A stretch of 64,000 bases of DNA from Gammaproteobacteria bacterium (GCA_040183005.1 JAMPIW010000002.1:450086-514085); one strand, 5' to 3'; shown: positions 26,304-36,205, counted from the stretch's first letter. Notes: generated from the sequence alone by a model not told the origin. Translations and numbers: made by a program.

Positions 26304-27611
26304 TTACGCGCCGAGCAACCTGCCCTCATCGCTATAGAAATGCAGGGCTGGCACCGGCTGAGCTGAGACAGTCACTGTTTCCAACACCTGCTCATCGCCG
26401 TCCAGGACAGACAGGGTGCCTTCGGTGGGATTAGAGACAAACGTGCGCGTGAAGACGCCATCTTGCTCCAGAAACGCGATGGGGCGCCGCCCGCAGTCGG
26501 CCACGCCGACGATGACTTCCTTGCTCAGCCGCAGCATCGGCAGCGCGGAACTGTCGAATACCAGCAGCGCGTTCATTTTCAGGTTGACCTTCTGCGTCTT
26601 GTTGCCGGTGGAGGCGGTAGTCAAATAGAGTTTCTTGCCATCGGCGGAGAAGCGATAGACACTCGGATAGACATCGACCAAGTCCATCGTCTCGGACACG
26701 GCCTTGGTCACCACGTCGAGCACAGTGATCTTGCCGATCACATGATTTTCATCGCTCTTGCGGTCTGCGCCTTTGCAGACGATGAAACGGCCATCCGGGC
26801 TCAGCAGCGCATTGGTGCTGGTGCCGACGTAAATAGAATCTTCGACGCTATTGGTCAGCGGGTCGATCACCGCGATAGTGCCATAGCCGTTGTTCATGTT
26901 GTAGACCTTCCCGGTCAGCGGTGAATACACCATGCCGTGCGGCGCGGCATTGTTTGGTACGCCGGTGATTCCATTCTTTTCACGCACTGGTTCGCACAGG
27001 TTGATGGTAGCGATCACCTTGAGATACGTGGCGGCATCCGCCGGGTCATTGCCCACCACGGAAATTGTGCCATCCATCAGATTGCTGACAAAAGCACGCC
27101 GCGGCGTTGCGGGTGCTAAGCTGGAGGGGAAGGTAAACGTTGTCACGTGATGGCCTCGGCCCACGCACAGCGTCGTCAACACCTTGGCAGGCACATCCAG
27201 CTTATCCGCCTGGACGTCATTTTGGATCACCGTGACGGAGGAGCCGTTCTCGCCGCAATTGAGCGCATCATTACCCGTGTCTTTGTCACCATCGTTGCCC
27301 AGCCAAAGCTGCGCCTTGTCGACATCACGATACATGTGATCAGGCCGGGCAATGGCCGGGAATGTATTCTGGATATAAATCTGTTTGCTCACGGGATCAA
27401 GCATCGCCACCTGATCGTCTTGCGTGGTATTAATAAAAACGGGCCGGGAGTTGACACTGTCAGCGGTTTCCGTGTCCAGTGCCTTTACCGTTGTTTTTCC
27501 CGTTGCGCCATCGTGCCTGATGACCGAGACCATGCCAATTTGCTCATCACCGGCATAGCACACCAAAGACCAACTGACATCATCAGAGGCGGCAGATAAT
27601 TTTTCACTCAT
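26304..27611 (-). CDS. YVTN/YncE-type beta-propeller protein without visible signal peptide
   Basis: A 435-residue protein with repeated propeller blades: RAFVSNLMDGTISVVGND, GKVYNMNNGYGTIAVIDP, STNALLSPDGRFIV, YRFSADGKKLYLTT and TFVSNPTEGTLSVLDGDE. This is the YVTN/surface-layer class of seven-bladed propellers. Many family members are exported or bind metals, but the N-terminus here (MSEKLSAASDDVSWSLVCYAG) shows no export signal. It lies 65 bases after the TPR gene, at the downstream end of the cytochrome cluster. Its role is unknown. Confidence 0.75.
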   Translation of the reverse strand: MSEKLSAASDDVSWSLVCYAGDEQIGMVSVIRHDGATGKTTVKALDTETADSVNSRPVFINTTQDDQVAMLDPVSKQIYIQNTFPAIARPDHMYRDVDKAQLWLGNDGDKDTGNDALNCGENGSSVTVIQNDVQADKLDVPAKVLTTLCVGRGHHVTTFTFPSSLAPATPRRAFVSNLMDGTISVVGNDPADAATYLKVIATINLCEPVREKNGITGVPNNAAPHGMVYSPLTGKVYNMNNGYGTIAVIDPLTNSVEDSIYVGTSTNALLSPDGRFIVCKGADRKSDENHVIGKITVLDVVTKAVSETMDLVDVYPSVYRFSADGKKLYLTTASTGNKTQKVNLKMNALLVFDSSALPMLRLSKEVIVGVADCGRRPIAFLEQDGVFTRTFVSNPTEGTLSVLDGDEQVLETVTVSAQPVPALHFYSDEGRLLGA

Positions 27612-27676
27612 TTTTCTTTTCCAGGCTTAAGATGACTTGTCCGTGAAACACGTGTTTTATTATTGAAAAAAGAACA

Positions 27677-28387
27677 TCACCGCACTGGCGTCACCCGGAT
27701 TGGTGCGCCCTCTTGCTGTTTTTGCTCCGGCATATCCACCGCAGGGCTGTTGCGATCAGTCCATTCCTTGCCTTTTCTGGCAAGGAAGTCGGCCTCCTCC
27801 TTGGGCAATGGCCCGCGCGCCAGTGCGTACTCCCATTCTCCCAACGCCGCACGCGCCTTACGCACCAGCGGATCTTCAGGAGGGGAAAGATGGATATAGG
27901 TACGCATCGCCCCCAGCGCACCCCGCAAGTCACCCATTTCCTCCAGGGTAACGGCAAGCCCCCAGTAGGCGTTAGCCTGATAGGGGCGCAAATTGGTCGC
28001 CGTGTTAAAAAAACTCTCGGCCTCTTTGTAGCGTTTCAGCCCGAACAAGGCAAACCCCATATTGACATGGGCATCGACCAGATTTGGTGAGAGCTCCAGG
28101 ACGCGGTGCAAGGCGGTTGCGGCGTGTTCATACTGTTTTGCATGCAGCATCACCACCGCCTGCTCGAAGCGCATCTTGATCTGGGCCATGCGCGCCTGCT
28201 TTGCATGCTGTTGCGGATCTTTTTTGGGATCTGCAACCACTTGTGTCTCGCTCATTTTCGCCGGAGGCACGAAAGAGGGATTACGTGTTACACCCGTAAT
28301 GAGGGCCACCATCCCCATCACCAGCAGCAATGAGACAACAGATGTCGCAATCTCAGTCGGATCACGTTCAAGAGCAACTGGATTCAT
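27677..28387 (-). CDS. Membrane-anchored TPR protein
   Basis: A 236-residue protein with one N-terminal helix (about residues 15-32) and a domain of at least three TPR units (AATALHRVLELSPNLVDAHVNMGFALFGL, KEAESFFNTATNLRPYQANAYW; each shown only in part here by its key Ala/Gly/Tyr pattern). It starts on an ATGA overlap with the ccsA-like gene. TPR proteins in cytochrome c maturation loci, such as CcmI, often bind apocytochromes, so it may be the apocytochrome chaperone of the System II set (inference). Confidence 0.8.
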   Translation of the reverse strand: MNPVALERDPTEIATSVVSLLLVMGMVALITGVTRNPSFVPPAKMSETQVVADPKKDPQQHAKQARMAQIKMRFEQAVVMLHAKQYEHAATALHRVLELSPNLVDAHVNMGFALFGLKRYKEAESFFNTATNLRPYQANAYWGLAVTLEEMGDLRGALGAMRTYIHLSPPEDPLVRKARAALGEWEYALARGPLPKEEADFLARKGKEWTDRNSPAVDMPEQKQQEGAPIRVTPVR

Positions 28388-29259
28388 ATCACGCCCTTAT
28401 GCGCGGCTTCACTGTAAAACGGCGTGCCAAAATAGGTAATGAAGGCAAACACGAACACGGCGATGATCGCCATTGCTCCAACACGGATTGGAATGCGGTA
28501 GGTCAGGCGCGCGTGGATGCTTGCGCCGAGCAACAGCCAGTTCAGAAACGACGAGGTTTCCAGCGCGTCCCACGCCCAATACCGCCCCCACGCGTCCTGC
28601 GCCCATACCGCACCTGCGGTGAGCATCAAACTGTGAAAGATGAACGCGAGCAGCATGAAACGCCACGCCAAGCCATCCAACACTTCGTCAGCAGGCATCT
28701 GTCGAAACCACCCGGCAAAGCGCTGGGCGTGGCGCAGCAGAATAACACCGGCTAGCGCCGTGCCCACCAGACTCAATGACAGAAAAATCTTGCCCAGCCC
28801 TACATGCGCCCATAACCAGTCATTGTGATAGGTGGGAGGCAGCGGCGTATCAATGGGCTGCAAGGCCAACACCCAGCCCCCCAGCACCCCCATCAGCGGC
28901 AAAGCCACCACAGCACTGGGCCGCAATACCGGCATGCGCCAATAAACGAGCGTAAACACCAGTCCCAGACTGAACAACTGGCTCATCAGTAATTCGAACA
29001 AATTGACGAACGGACCATGCCCGATACGCACCCAGCGCTCCGCCAGCGCTATCGCGATTAGCGCCACCCCTGTGGCGACAATCACAAGTACCAGCTTTTC
29101 GTGCGAACGGCTCACCGCCATTGCACCAACCGCTCGCCCTTGGGTTCTGATTACGCCTGCAACGGCAATAAAAGTGGCCAGCCCATAGGCAGTAAGACCC
29201 GCCCATAGCCAGGGAAGCTCCGTGGCCTGGCCAATGACATTTTCGATAATGTCACTCAT
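28384..29259 (-). CDS. System II haem-handling protein CcsA/ResC
   Basis: A 291-residue polytopic membrane protein starting at 29259, with a GGGAGGGG site upstream; the longer frame is not needed. The tryptophan-rich haem motif WGRYWAWDALETSSFLNW is the CcsA/ResC signature, and His residues are seen in IGHGPFVNLFELL, WAHVGLGKI and FIFHSLMLTAGA. With ResB it forms the System II cytochrome c synthase that passes haem across the membrane and attaches it to CxxCH. It overlaps resB by four bases and the TPR gene by four. Confidence 0.92.
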   Translation of the reverse strand: MSDIIENVIGQATELPWLWAGLTAYGLATFIAVAGVIRTQGRAVGAMAVSRSHEKLVLVIVATGVALIAIALAERWVRIGHGPFVNLFELLMSQLFSLGLVFTLVYWRMPVLRPSAVVALPLMGVLGGWVLALQPIDTPLPPTYHNDWLWAHVGLGKIFLSLSLVGTALAGVILLRHAQRFAGWFRQMPADEVLDGLAWRFMLLAFIFHSLMLTAGAVWAQDAWGRYWAWDALETSSFLNWLLLGASIHARLTYRIPIRVGAMAIIAVFVFAFITYFGTPFYSEAAHKGVI

Positions 29260-30299
29260 AATCCCCTCCCACCAGAAATCTCCGATGCAGATACGTGTTT
29301 CAAGCTCGCCCCTGCGGATGGTGCCGGAGTGTGCTGTAGTCGAGCACCAAACCTGCCCCAGAAGTGTGAGCCCAAGCCGATTATCGCCACCATCGCCGAG
29401 GCAAACAGCCAATGCAGTGTGGGATCATAAAATACCTTGTAGCCCATCCAGCTTGTCAAACGCTCATAACGCAGCTTGCCACCCTCCAATTGGACCGTCT
29501 CTCCCGGCTGCAATTCAACCCGCCGTACCCCGGAGTTGACCACCAGCACGCCGCTGGCGCCTTTGCCGTCCAGCACCCAGGGGGCGTCCTCGCGCAATCC
29601 GGTTTTGAGGCGTAACCAGAGTTTAATCTCCTTGCCACCTGGCGGCGTCCAGGTGCTATCTTGTTTGTATTCAAAAAGTGGGTAAGAGGGCATATGGACC
29701 GTACCGGTGATAGCCTCCCTCGGCGCCGTATCAGGCAACCACGTCAGCACCGGGGCGAAGCCTTTGTTGAATGTGGTGTAAAAGCGGTATCCCTCCAGCA
29801 CCAGGGGGCGATCATCGCCCACCACTTTGGTCACCACCCCGCCACGCCCATCCGGCACCAGCACCTGGCTGTGCGTCAGGCCGCGCACCATCCCTGCCGC
29901 ATATTCCACTGTATATGAACCCTGCACAAAGGCTATTTTATCCAATGCACCGGAGTGAAAGGGACCCTTGTTCACCTCGCTCAACTCCTGAGGGGAAAAT
30001 GCGCCGCCCTCAGTAATTTCCAGTTGCGCGTCCAGGTGAGTCAACCGTCCGACGCCCGCCAACACAATGATGGAAAGCAAACCGATATGAAAAATCAACA
30101 GGCCGGCACGGCGGTTAATGCGTGGGTTGGTGGCAATGGCGGCCAGCAAATTCACCGCCAGGAACGCCAAGGGAACGACCAGCACCCACACCGGGGTGCT
30201 CACCGGGTTGTTGTAACTCAACGCCGCGCCTAAGGCCAGCAGCACCATGCCCAGCAATGCCAAGCGGACGGAACCCAGCGCGCGAACCATAGGGATCAT
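29256..30299 (-). CDS. System II cytochrome c synthase subunit ResB/Ccs1-like
   Basis: A 347-residue protein: helices at about 12-28, 36-54, 66-84 and near 305-325 with a large periplasmic domain between. The opening GSVRLALLGMVLLALGAAL and the block NPRINRRAGLLIFHIGLLSIIV match ResB family proteins, with the His in LIFHIG a candidate haem ligand. It is shorter than many ResB proteins and resembles forms encoded next to multiheme cytochromes. It overlaps the 11-heme cytochrome by four bases and ccsA by four, so it is part of the same transcript. Confidence 0.85.
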   Translation of the reverse strand: MIPMVRALGSVRLALLGMVLLALGAALSYNNPVSTPVWVLVVPLAFLAVNLLAAIATNPRINRRAGLLIFHIGLLSIIVLAGVGRLTHLDAQLEITEGGAFSPQELSEVNKGPFHSGALDKIAFVQGSYTVEYAAGMVRGLTHSQVLVPDGRGGVVTKVVGDDRPLVLEGYRFYTTFNKGFAPVLTWLPDTAPREAITGTVHMPSYPLFEYKQDSTWTPPGGKEIKLWLRLKTGLREDAPWVLDGKGASGVLVVNSGVRRVELQPGETVQLEGGKLRYERLTSWMGYKVFYDPTLHWLFASAMVAIIGLGSHFWGRFGARLQHTPAPSAGASLKHVSASEISGGRGL

Positions 30300-33001
30300 G
30301 GCAGGTTGCTACACGTCTCACCGCCACTACCGTTCATCCAACTGATCCCGCGCGCACCATTGCCAGGCATACCCGCGGAGCCACAGTTTTGCGGCGTCCA
30401 CTCGCCACTGCGCCTGAAATTCACCACTTTCAGCACGGAACCGTTGTAATACGGCCCATTGTAAAAACGTGCCGTGGTGTTGTTGCGCATCTGGGTGCCT
30501 GGCGGCAGGCCTGCCTCAAGGCCAACATCATTCAGGTTGACCAGGAAGTTCTTGTTCTTCCAGCCGTGCGGCACGGCGATATGGCAATACGTACAACGGA
30601 AATTCTGTACCACCTGCGCGTGGCCGGTGTGCAGATTGACACGCTGGACATTCAAACAACCGAAACCCGACGCATCATTTGGATTTCTGGCAAAACCGCT
30701 CTTGAGCGTCTGATTGTCAGTTAACAGGCCCTGCGGGAACTTCTTGCCGTAATAATCATAATTGTGGCACTTGAAACACAGGTGATCCTGCTTGTTCTCG
30801 CCAGTCTGGTCGTCCCAGGGGCCTTTCAGGAGGAAGTCACTGTTGGAGCCATGTGGCCCCCACACATTGCCCTGCTCGCCACCATCGGGCACTACTGTGC
30901 CCGGGGCGGTGGTCGAACCATGGCAATCGGTGCAATACATGGTCTGTATGCCCACGCCTGCATTGAAGGGTTCGCGCCAGATATTCGGGCTGTCCACCCG
31001 CCTCACATCGATGGTACGCCCGGTATCCTTCAATGCCGGATGCCAGGAACGGTGGTTATCGCTCTGAAAATCTACCGTGTAACCCTGTCCGGCAGCCGGA
31101 CCCTTGTATGCCCCGCTGGGAGTGGGTGACGTACCTTCTCCTTTGTGATCGTCCGGCGACTGGTACTCCATACCCATATTGGTGTATTGAATCATCGCAT
31201 TGGTGCCCGGCGGAGTCCCTCCCGAGAAAGAACCCAGCATGGGTGGCTTATCAAAACCATAATTGGAATGACACTTCATGCAGATCTGATATTCGCGCGT
31301 CACATACGGTGCGTTTACATCGGTACTGCCACCCACACCCGGGTCACCGCGCTTGACCACGAAGGTCGTCGGCTCGCTGCCAAACGCGGTGCTCGGCCAG
31401 CCGCCCGGCTCCACGCCTGTGATGCCGCGCAGCACACCGGAAGCGATGTTGGTGTGGTGGCGCTCGGGATTGTTGGCGATCTGCGCCGCAGTGTGATTAT
31501 GCGTACCCTCCGTATCGGGAATCGATGTGTCGGCGTTGAAAATACGATTTTTGGTCACGCGGTGCGGGTTATGGCAGTCCGTGCATTCCGCGTGGCGGTT
31601 TTGCAGGCCGCCCACCTCGCCCTTCTTGTTCACCCTGCTCGCCTTGCCCATGTTGGCTGGGGACTCGACAAAATCCTTGCCGCCACCAGGACCATTAGCC
31701 TGCTCATCGGTGGCAGTACCGATATCATGTCTTTCACGTCCGGCAGGCTGGTCGCGGCTGGAAATCGGCATGTGGCGCGCCATGGTGGTGAAGTCGGTCT
31801 TGATGTCCGGCACCTCGAAACCAGGTTTCACTCCCTGACCCTGTAAAGTACCACCATCCGTGGAATGACAGGCATAGCAGGTTTCCTCGATGGCCGGGTT
31901 GCCACCCTGCTTGAATTTGGTGCCATCCGCACCCACCATCGTCGGACCATCCGTGCCTTCACGCAGCAGGCGGCGCGACCCCTGCACGGTATGCGGGTCG
32001 TGACAGTTCAGACACGCAGCCTGCCACACTGGCAGATTTTTGGGGAAATCGCGCAACTTGCCCGCCGCGTCCGCATAACGCTCATTGGCCACCGCCGGAT
32101 GGGCATGGGCCGAACCCACCCAGCCCGCCTTGTCATGGCAGCCCAGGCAGATGATGTCGCTCTTTTCGTTGAAGCGCTTGTCAGTCGGCGGCTGTTGCTG
32201 GAGGCGGTTGACGCGCAAGAACTTGATATTGTCCCCGGACGTATCGCGCAGATGGGGATCGTGGCAACTCACACACTCAACCTTGTTGTCCTCCAACGGC
32301 AGGGTGGGCTTGACCCCCGGCGTGCGAGTGCCGAGGTGCGCCACCATCGCCGGGTCATACAGCTCACCATCGCGTGCCGCCTGGGCACTGTCGAAGGTAA
32401 ACGAGATAGGATGGTCATTGGTCAGGTCCGTGCCTAGACGGCGTGTGTAGCCGGTATGCTGTCCACGTCCCTCGGGGATCTTGTCATCCTGCCCAACGCC
32501 GGGGCCGGTAAAGTCAATAATCGGCTTTTCAACGCGGTTCAGTACATTGACCGAACCCAGCGCTAATGTGCCGTCGTGGCACGACAGGCACAACTTGGAC
32601 TTGCCGCCCGGCTGGCCGAGATCGGTCGCATCGATGGATGACGAGGAATACGGAATATAGGTTGCACCCGACAGCTTGCGGTTCCACAGCGGGGTCTTGG
32701 GGGCGAGGGTAGCACCATGGGGGGTATGGCAGAAGGCGCAGATCTGGGACTCGTTGGTGGCATAGGCATCGCGCGTTATGCCTTCCGGCAATACAGGTAT
32801 CACCGTCGACGAGAAATTATGTTTGGTATTGCGTATATCAGCCACGCGCTCGGCCTGGACACTCACAGCGCCCAGCAGCAACGCACCCGCGCATAGCAGC
32901 ATCGCGGCAACCGCGCGCGGCTTAATAACGTGAGCCTTCCATAACCCTCGCCCTTCGGGCAGCCTTTGGCTGTCCCGTTTTGTTTCCGGCAAAACGGTCA
33001 T
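30296..33001 (-). CDS. Exported 11-heme cytochrome c
   Basis: A 901-residue protein with a hydrophobic export segment around residues 30-50 (ending VSVQAERV). Eleven CxxCH motifs can be counted, in order CAFCH, CLSCH, CVSCH, CLGCH, CLNCH, CYACH, CTDCH, CMKCH, CTDCH, CFKCH and CTYCH. Several have the form CxxCHxPH, typical of doubled CxxCH cytochromes. The first part (NTKHNF...CAFCHTPHG...CLSCHDGTLALGS...LTNDHP) repeats the plan of the tetraheme protein at 42 kb. The gene overlaps the NHL lipoprotein by four bases with a strong GGGGAGGGG site. It is probably periplasmic or surface-exposed and carries electrons over a long haem chain. Confidence 0.93.
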   Translation of the reverse strand: MTVLPETKRDSQRLPEGRGLWKAHVIKPRAVAAMLLCAGALLLGAVSVQAERVADIRNTKHNFSSTVIPVLPEGITRDAYATNESQICAFCHTPHGATLAPKTPLWNRKLSGATYIPYSSSSIDATDLGQPGGKSKLCLSCHDGTLALGSVNVLNRVEKPIIDFTGPGVGQDDKIPEGRGQHTGYTRRLGTDLTNDHPISFTFDSAQAARDGELYDPAMVAHLGTRTPGVKPTLPLEDNKVECVSCHDPHLRDTSGDNIKFLRVNRLQQQPPTDKRFNEKSDIICLGCHDKAGWVGSAHAHPAVANERYADAAGKLRDFPKNLPVWQAACLNCHDPHTVQGSRRLLREGTDGPTMVGADGTKFKQGGNPAIEETCYACHSTDGGTLQGQGVKPGFEVPDIKTDFTTMARHMPISSRDQPAGRERHDIGTATDEQANGPGGGKDFVESPANMGKASRVNKKGEVGGLQNRHAECTDCHNPHRVTKNRIFNADTSIPDTEGTHNHTAAQIANNPERHHTNIASGVLRGITGVEPGGWPSTAFGSEPTTFVVKRGDPGVGGSTDVNAPYVTREYQICMKCHSNYGFDKPPMLGSFSGGTPPGTNAMIQYTNMGMEYQSPDDHKGEGTSPTPSGAYKGPAAGQGYTVDFQSDNHRSWHPALKDTGRTIDVRRVDSPNIWREPFNAGVGIQTMYCTDCHGSTTAPGTVVPDGGEQGNVWGPHGSNSDFLLKGPWDDQTGENKQDHLCFKCHNYDYYGKKFPQGLLTDNQTLKSGFARNPNDASGFGCLNVQRVNLHTGHAQVVQNFRCTYCHIAVPHGWKNKNFLVNLNDVGLEAGLPPGTQMRNNTTARFYNGPYYNGSVLKVVNFRRSGEWTPQNCGSAGMPGNGARGISWMNGSGGETCSNLP

Positions 33002-34080
33002 GCCCCTCCCCCCAGATACTCAAAGATCACAATACGCCCGTTAAACATATCCGCGACATATATCCGCCGGCGCTGATCGGTCCAGACCCCCGCAGGCAAA
33101 TAAAATTCCCCCACTCCGCTGCCCCCCCCACCGATCGGCAGCAGCAGCTCACCCTCACCATTAAATACTAGCAAATGATCATAATAAGATTCCACGACAT
33201 ACACATTACCGGCACCATCAACCGCCACCCCCTTGGGACGCGTCATGTCGCCGAGAAACAGGCCGCGCCTGCCAAACATGCGCAGCACCTTGCCGTCCGG
33301 GGCAAGCACCTGGATGCGCGCGTTCAGCGTGTCCGCAACATACAGCTTGCCATTGGCAAACGTCAGGTGGGTCGGTGAATTAAACCCACTCTGGCCCTCC
33401 TGGCGCTCGCCGCTGCCAAAGGTGTCCAGAAGATTCCCTGCGTCATCGAATACCTTGATCCGATGCTCATGGGTATCCGCCACATAGATTCTGCCCTGCA
33501 CCGCATCGCGCGTCAGCCCCGTCGGGTGTTTCAATACACCTTTGCCGAAACTGCCGACAGGGACACCCTCTCTATTGAGACGCACCACCCTGCCCAGCGA
33601 GGAGTCGGCCACCAGGATCTCACCGTTCGCACCTAACGCAATACCAATGGGCGCTTCGAAACGGGTACCCTCCAGCGCCATCTCCCACACATGGAGCTTA
33701 CCCACCTTCTCATCGAACACGTAAACCGCCTGGCGACTGACGTCGGTGACATAAATCCTGCCGCCGTCATCCACCACACCGGCCTGCGGACGCTGCAATA
33801 TCACGGCCTGGCGCTGGTCCGAAAACAACCCGACCAGCCACTTCAGCCCCGTCAACCCAAGGTCGCCAATGCCTCCGCCACCCTCGGTCTTTATATTCTC
33901 CTCACCCGTCAATTCGCCAACATAGCGGTAACGGGGCGTCTCCGGAGCTGGGGGCCACACAGTGGCTTGCGCGCCCTCTGCCTGATAGCGCAACACCGAA
34001 CGCGACTCGGCGCAGCCCGTCAACAGGGCAAAGGCCATCAGCACGACACCAATACCACAGCGCTGCAAGCTGATCGCCAT
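32998..34080 (-). CDS. NHL-repeat lipoprotein
   Basis: A 360-residue lipoprotein (signal ending MAFALLTGC, Cys about residue 23) with a six-bladed NHL beta-propeller: GGRIYVTDVSRQAVYVFD, GEILVADSSLGRVVRLN, GRIYVADTHEHRIKVFD, GKLYVADTLNARIQVL, GNVYVVESYYDHLLVF and RRIYVADMFNGRIVIFE. Such propellers recur beside multiheme cytochromes in extracellular electron-transfer loci, where they may serve as scaffolds. It overlaps the previous NHL gene by one base and the 11-heme gene by four. Confidence 0.88.
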   Translation of the reverse strand: MAISLQRCGIGVVLMAFALLTGCAESRSVLRYQAEGAQATVWPPAPETPRYRYVGELTGEENIKTEGGGGIGDLGLTGLKWLVGLFSDQRQAVILQRPQAGVVDDGGRIYVTDVSRQAVYVFDEKVGKLHVWEMALEGTRFEAPIGIALGANGEILVADSSLGRVVRLNREGVPVGSFGKGVLKHPTGLTRDAVQGRIYVADTHEHRIKVFDDAGNLLDTFGSGERQEGQSGFNSPTHLTFANGKLYVADTLNARIQVLAPDGKVLRMFGRRGLFLGDMTRPKGVAVDGAGNVYVVESYYDHLLVFNGEGELLLPIGGGGSGVGEFYLPAGVWTDQRRRIYVADMFNGRIVIFEYLGGGA

Positions 34081-35459
34081 TAGTTAGTGTTTTGGCCCTT
34101 GGTGCCAGGCGCAACACGCATGACCTGCACGCGCCCATTCAGGCTGTCAGCGACAAATAGCAAGCCCTCATCAAACCACAAATCGGTGACATGCCTGAAT
34201 TGACCAAGACCTGAACCAGGATGGCCGACACTCGCAGCCAATCGCCCCTGTTCATAAACCTTGATGCTGCCATCACTGAAATCGCTGACAAAGACACGGT
34301 TGTCCTGATCAACGGCTATTGCTGTGGGAAAAATTATCCCCTCCTGTGGAAGGGAGTAAGAGTATTGGCCACCCTCCCCCAATACCTGAATATGCTGCCC
34401 AACGCGCGCCGTGACATAAAAACCATCAGGCCCCTGTGCCATGGCTGTGATATTCAAGAATTCCCCAGGATCACCGCCGCGACCGCCCATGGAGCCGGTC
34501 AACTGGCCCATGCTGTTAAATACCAACACGTAATCATATACCCCATCCGCCACGAACACACGCCCGCTTGGCTCATCCACGGTCACGGAAACCGGACGGG
34601 TCATGTTCAGCGGATTACTGAACGTACGCAGCAAACGGCCTTTCCGGTCAAACTGCAATACCCGGGCACCAAAGGTATCAGCGATATAAAACGACAGGTC
34701 ACGGGCAACATAGATATCCGCCCCATCCCCCGTCATCACACCAGTCAAATTCATGACGGGCGTCAATCTGCCGGTAGCGCGCTCATACCTGAACAACATG
34801 TCCTGGCCGGCATCCATCACAAAAAGGGTATTCCCGCGCGCCGCGACGGCGATGGGCCGCACAAAGCTCAACTCCCTCACACCCGCAATGAAATTCCCTT
34901 CCGGCCCGCCGCGAATAATCTCCCAAGGCTGCAATAGTTCAAGGGACTGGGTGGGCGCTGCCACCACACTGGGAACTGGCGCCGGCACGGAAACCGGCGC
35001 CCCATCCTGCCCAACCTCTTTCATTGAAGCAACCGACGGCGCTTGCTCTATCTGTCCTGGCGCAACAATGGCACTCTGAGGCGGCGGCATATTGGTTGCT
35101 TGCGCGCTCTGATCCTGAACTGGAGGCGATAATGTTGAAGCAGGCACCGGAGCCGCAGCAGCCAACTCTACTGGCGCAACCCCATCTGGAGCAATGGTTA
35201 AGGGAAGCGGTTCCGGCATTGCCGTCACGGGCACAGGTGCCAACAGAACCTCATCTTGCGGAGTTCTCTGAACAACCACCGGGGAAACGGGTGTGCCAGC
35301 AGCCTGGGCGGATTGATCCTGATTTGCAGCCTGTGATTGATTGACTAGCGGCGCAGGCGCAGGTTTACCCAGCGAGGCACAGCCGGATTGCGCCAGCACC
35401 AGGGCTACGCCCAGCGCTGTCAGCGAAAGCCGGCAGTTTGACGGGGAACGGAGTGACAT
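34080..35459 (-). CDS. NHL-repeat lipoprotein with long Pro/Ala/Gln linker
   Basis: About 459 residues from the Met at 35459, which opens a lipoprotein signal (LGVALVLAQSGC). Roughly 150 residues of low-complexity Pro/Ala/Val/Gln linker follow. The C-terminal 300 residues are NHL blades: GNTLFVMDAGQDMLFRYE, FYIADTFGARVLQFDRKG, GRVFVADGVYDYVLVFN, NRVFVSDFSDGSIKVYE and LLFVADSLNGRVQVM. The linker would let the propeller reach far from its lipid anchor. The gene begins 40 bases inside the end of the triheme cytochrome gene and is paralogous to the next NHL gene. Confidence 0.85.
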   Translation of the reverse strand: MSLRSPSNCRLSLTALGVALVLAQSGCASLGKPAPAPLVNQSQAANQDQSAQAAGTPVSPVVVQRTPQDEVLLAPVPVTAMPEPLPLTIAPDGVAPVELAAAAPVPASTLSPPVQDQSAQATNMPPPQSAIVAPGQIEQAPSVASMKEVGQDGAPVSVPAPVPSVVAAPTQSLELLQPWEIIRGGPEGNFIAGVRELSFVRPIAVAARGNTLFVMDAGQDMLFRYERATGRLTPVMNLTGVMTGDGADIYVARDLSFYIADTFGARVLQFDRKGRLLRTFSNPLNMTRPVSVTVDEPSGRVFVADGVYDYVLVFNSMGQLTGSMGGRGGDPGEFLNITAMAQGPDGFYVTARVGQHIQVLGEGGQYSYSLPQEGIIFPTAIAVDQDNRVFVSDFSDGSIKVYEQGRLAASVGHPGSGLGQFRHVTDLWFDEGLLFVADSLNGRVQVMRVAPGTKGQNTN

Positions 35460-36034
35460 CGTCCACAATTCAGGGTTGGCGGAAAGGCGACCTTGCCGTG
35501 GCACACGCCACAATACCGGCCTTGGATGATGGCCGCCATATTAACGGGATTGGCGCCCGCCTGCGGGAGAAAGATCAACGGATGGCAGTTGGCGCACGTC
35601 AGCCATTCCGTGTGCTGCCGATGAGGAAAACGGACATTAGGCATCGACCCGGTATTTTTAAAGATAATATCAAAATCCACCGGGAACATTTGAACTTCAC
35701 CATTGAGTCCCTTGCGCGGATCAATCAAACCGTCATCAAGCGCCTTTACCCAATCGATAATGCCTTTTGAATCCCTGGGAAAATCCGCCAATGCCTCGGC
35801 AGGGTCCGCCAGCACCTTGATCGCCGGATTGGTTGGATCACGAATACCATCTTCCGCCAGCGGCACCGCTTCGCCCTGCGTCTGAAAATGCCGCCCTTTG
35901 GACCATATCAACTCCGATGCGGCGGCACCCTCCATAAGAATCAGGCAAAGCAACGCCGCCATGACACCCCAAACACGCGCGCAGAACACCCGCCCGGCCA
36001 GACGATTGAATTGGAGATTTTTCTTTTCGCTCAT
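35420..36034 (-). CDS. Triheme cytochrome c (c3/c7-like), membrane-exported
   Basis: About 204 residues from the Met at 36034, with an export helix (ending EGAAASEL). A linker of about 90 residues (EDGIRDPTNPAIKVL...) comes before three haem motifs: CANCH, CGVCH and CGRCH. FPHRQHTEWL supplies extra His residues positioned as axial ligands. The whole protein is a paralogue of the 37813 cytochrome. It is probably a periplasmic or membrane-associated electron carrier. The start codon and the 39-base overlap with the NHL gene link it to the same transcript. Confidence 0.9.
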   Translation of the reverse strand: MSEKKNLQFNRLAGRVFCARVWGVMAALLCLILMEGAAASELIWSKGRHFQTQGEAVPLAEDGIRDPTNPAIKVLADPAEALADFPRDSKGIIDWVKALDDGLIDPRKGLNGEVQMFPVDFDIIFKNTGSMPNVRFPHRQHTEWLTCANCHPLIFLPQAGANPVNMAAIIQGRYCGVCHGKVAFPPTLNCGRCHSVPRQTAGFR

Positions 36035-36205
36035 CGCCACCCCAAACCCGCAAACACACCCCAACTACCCAGCACGCCGAATCACTAGCTTTTTGCTTTG
36101 CTTACCGCAGGCAGCCTTCGCAACCCTCAATTGTGATCTGCCCACAGGGGGGAGGCGATCACCACACTTATAAAACGTGAAACGCCCTCGAACCAACCAC
36201 CGCGA

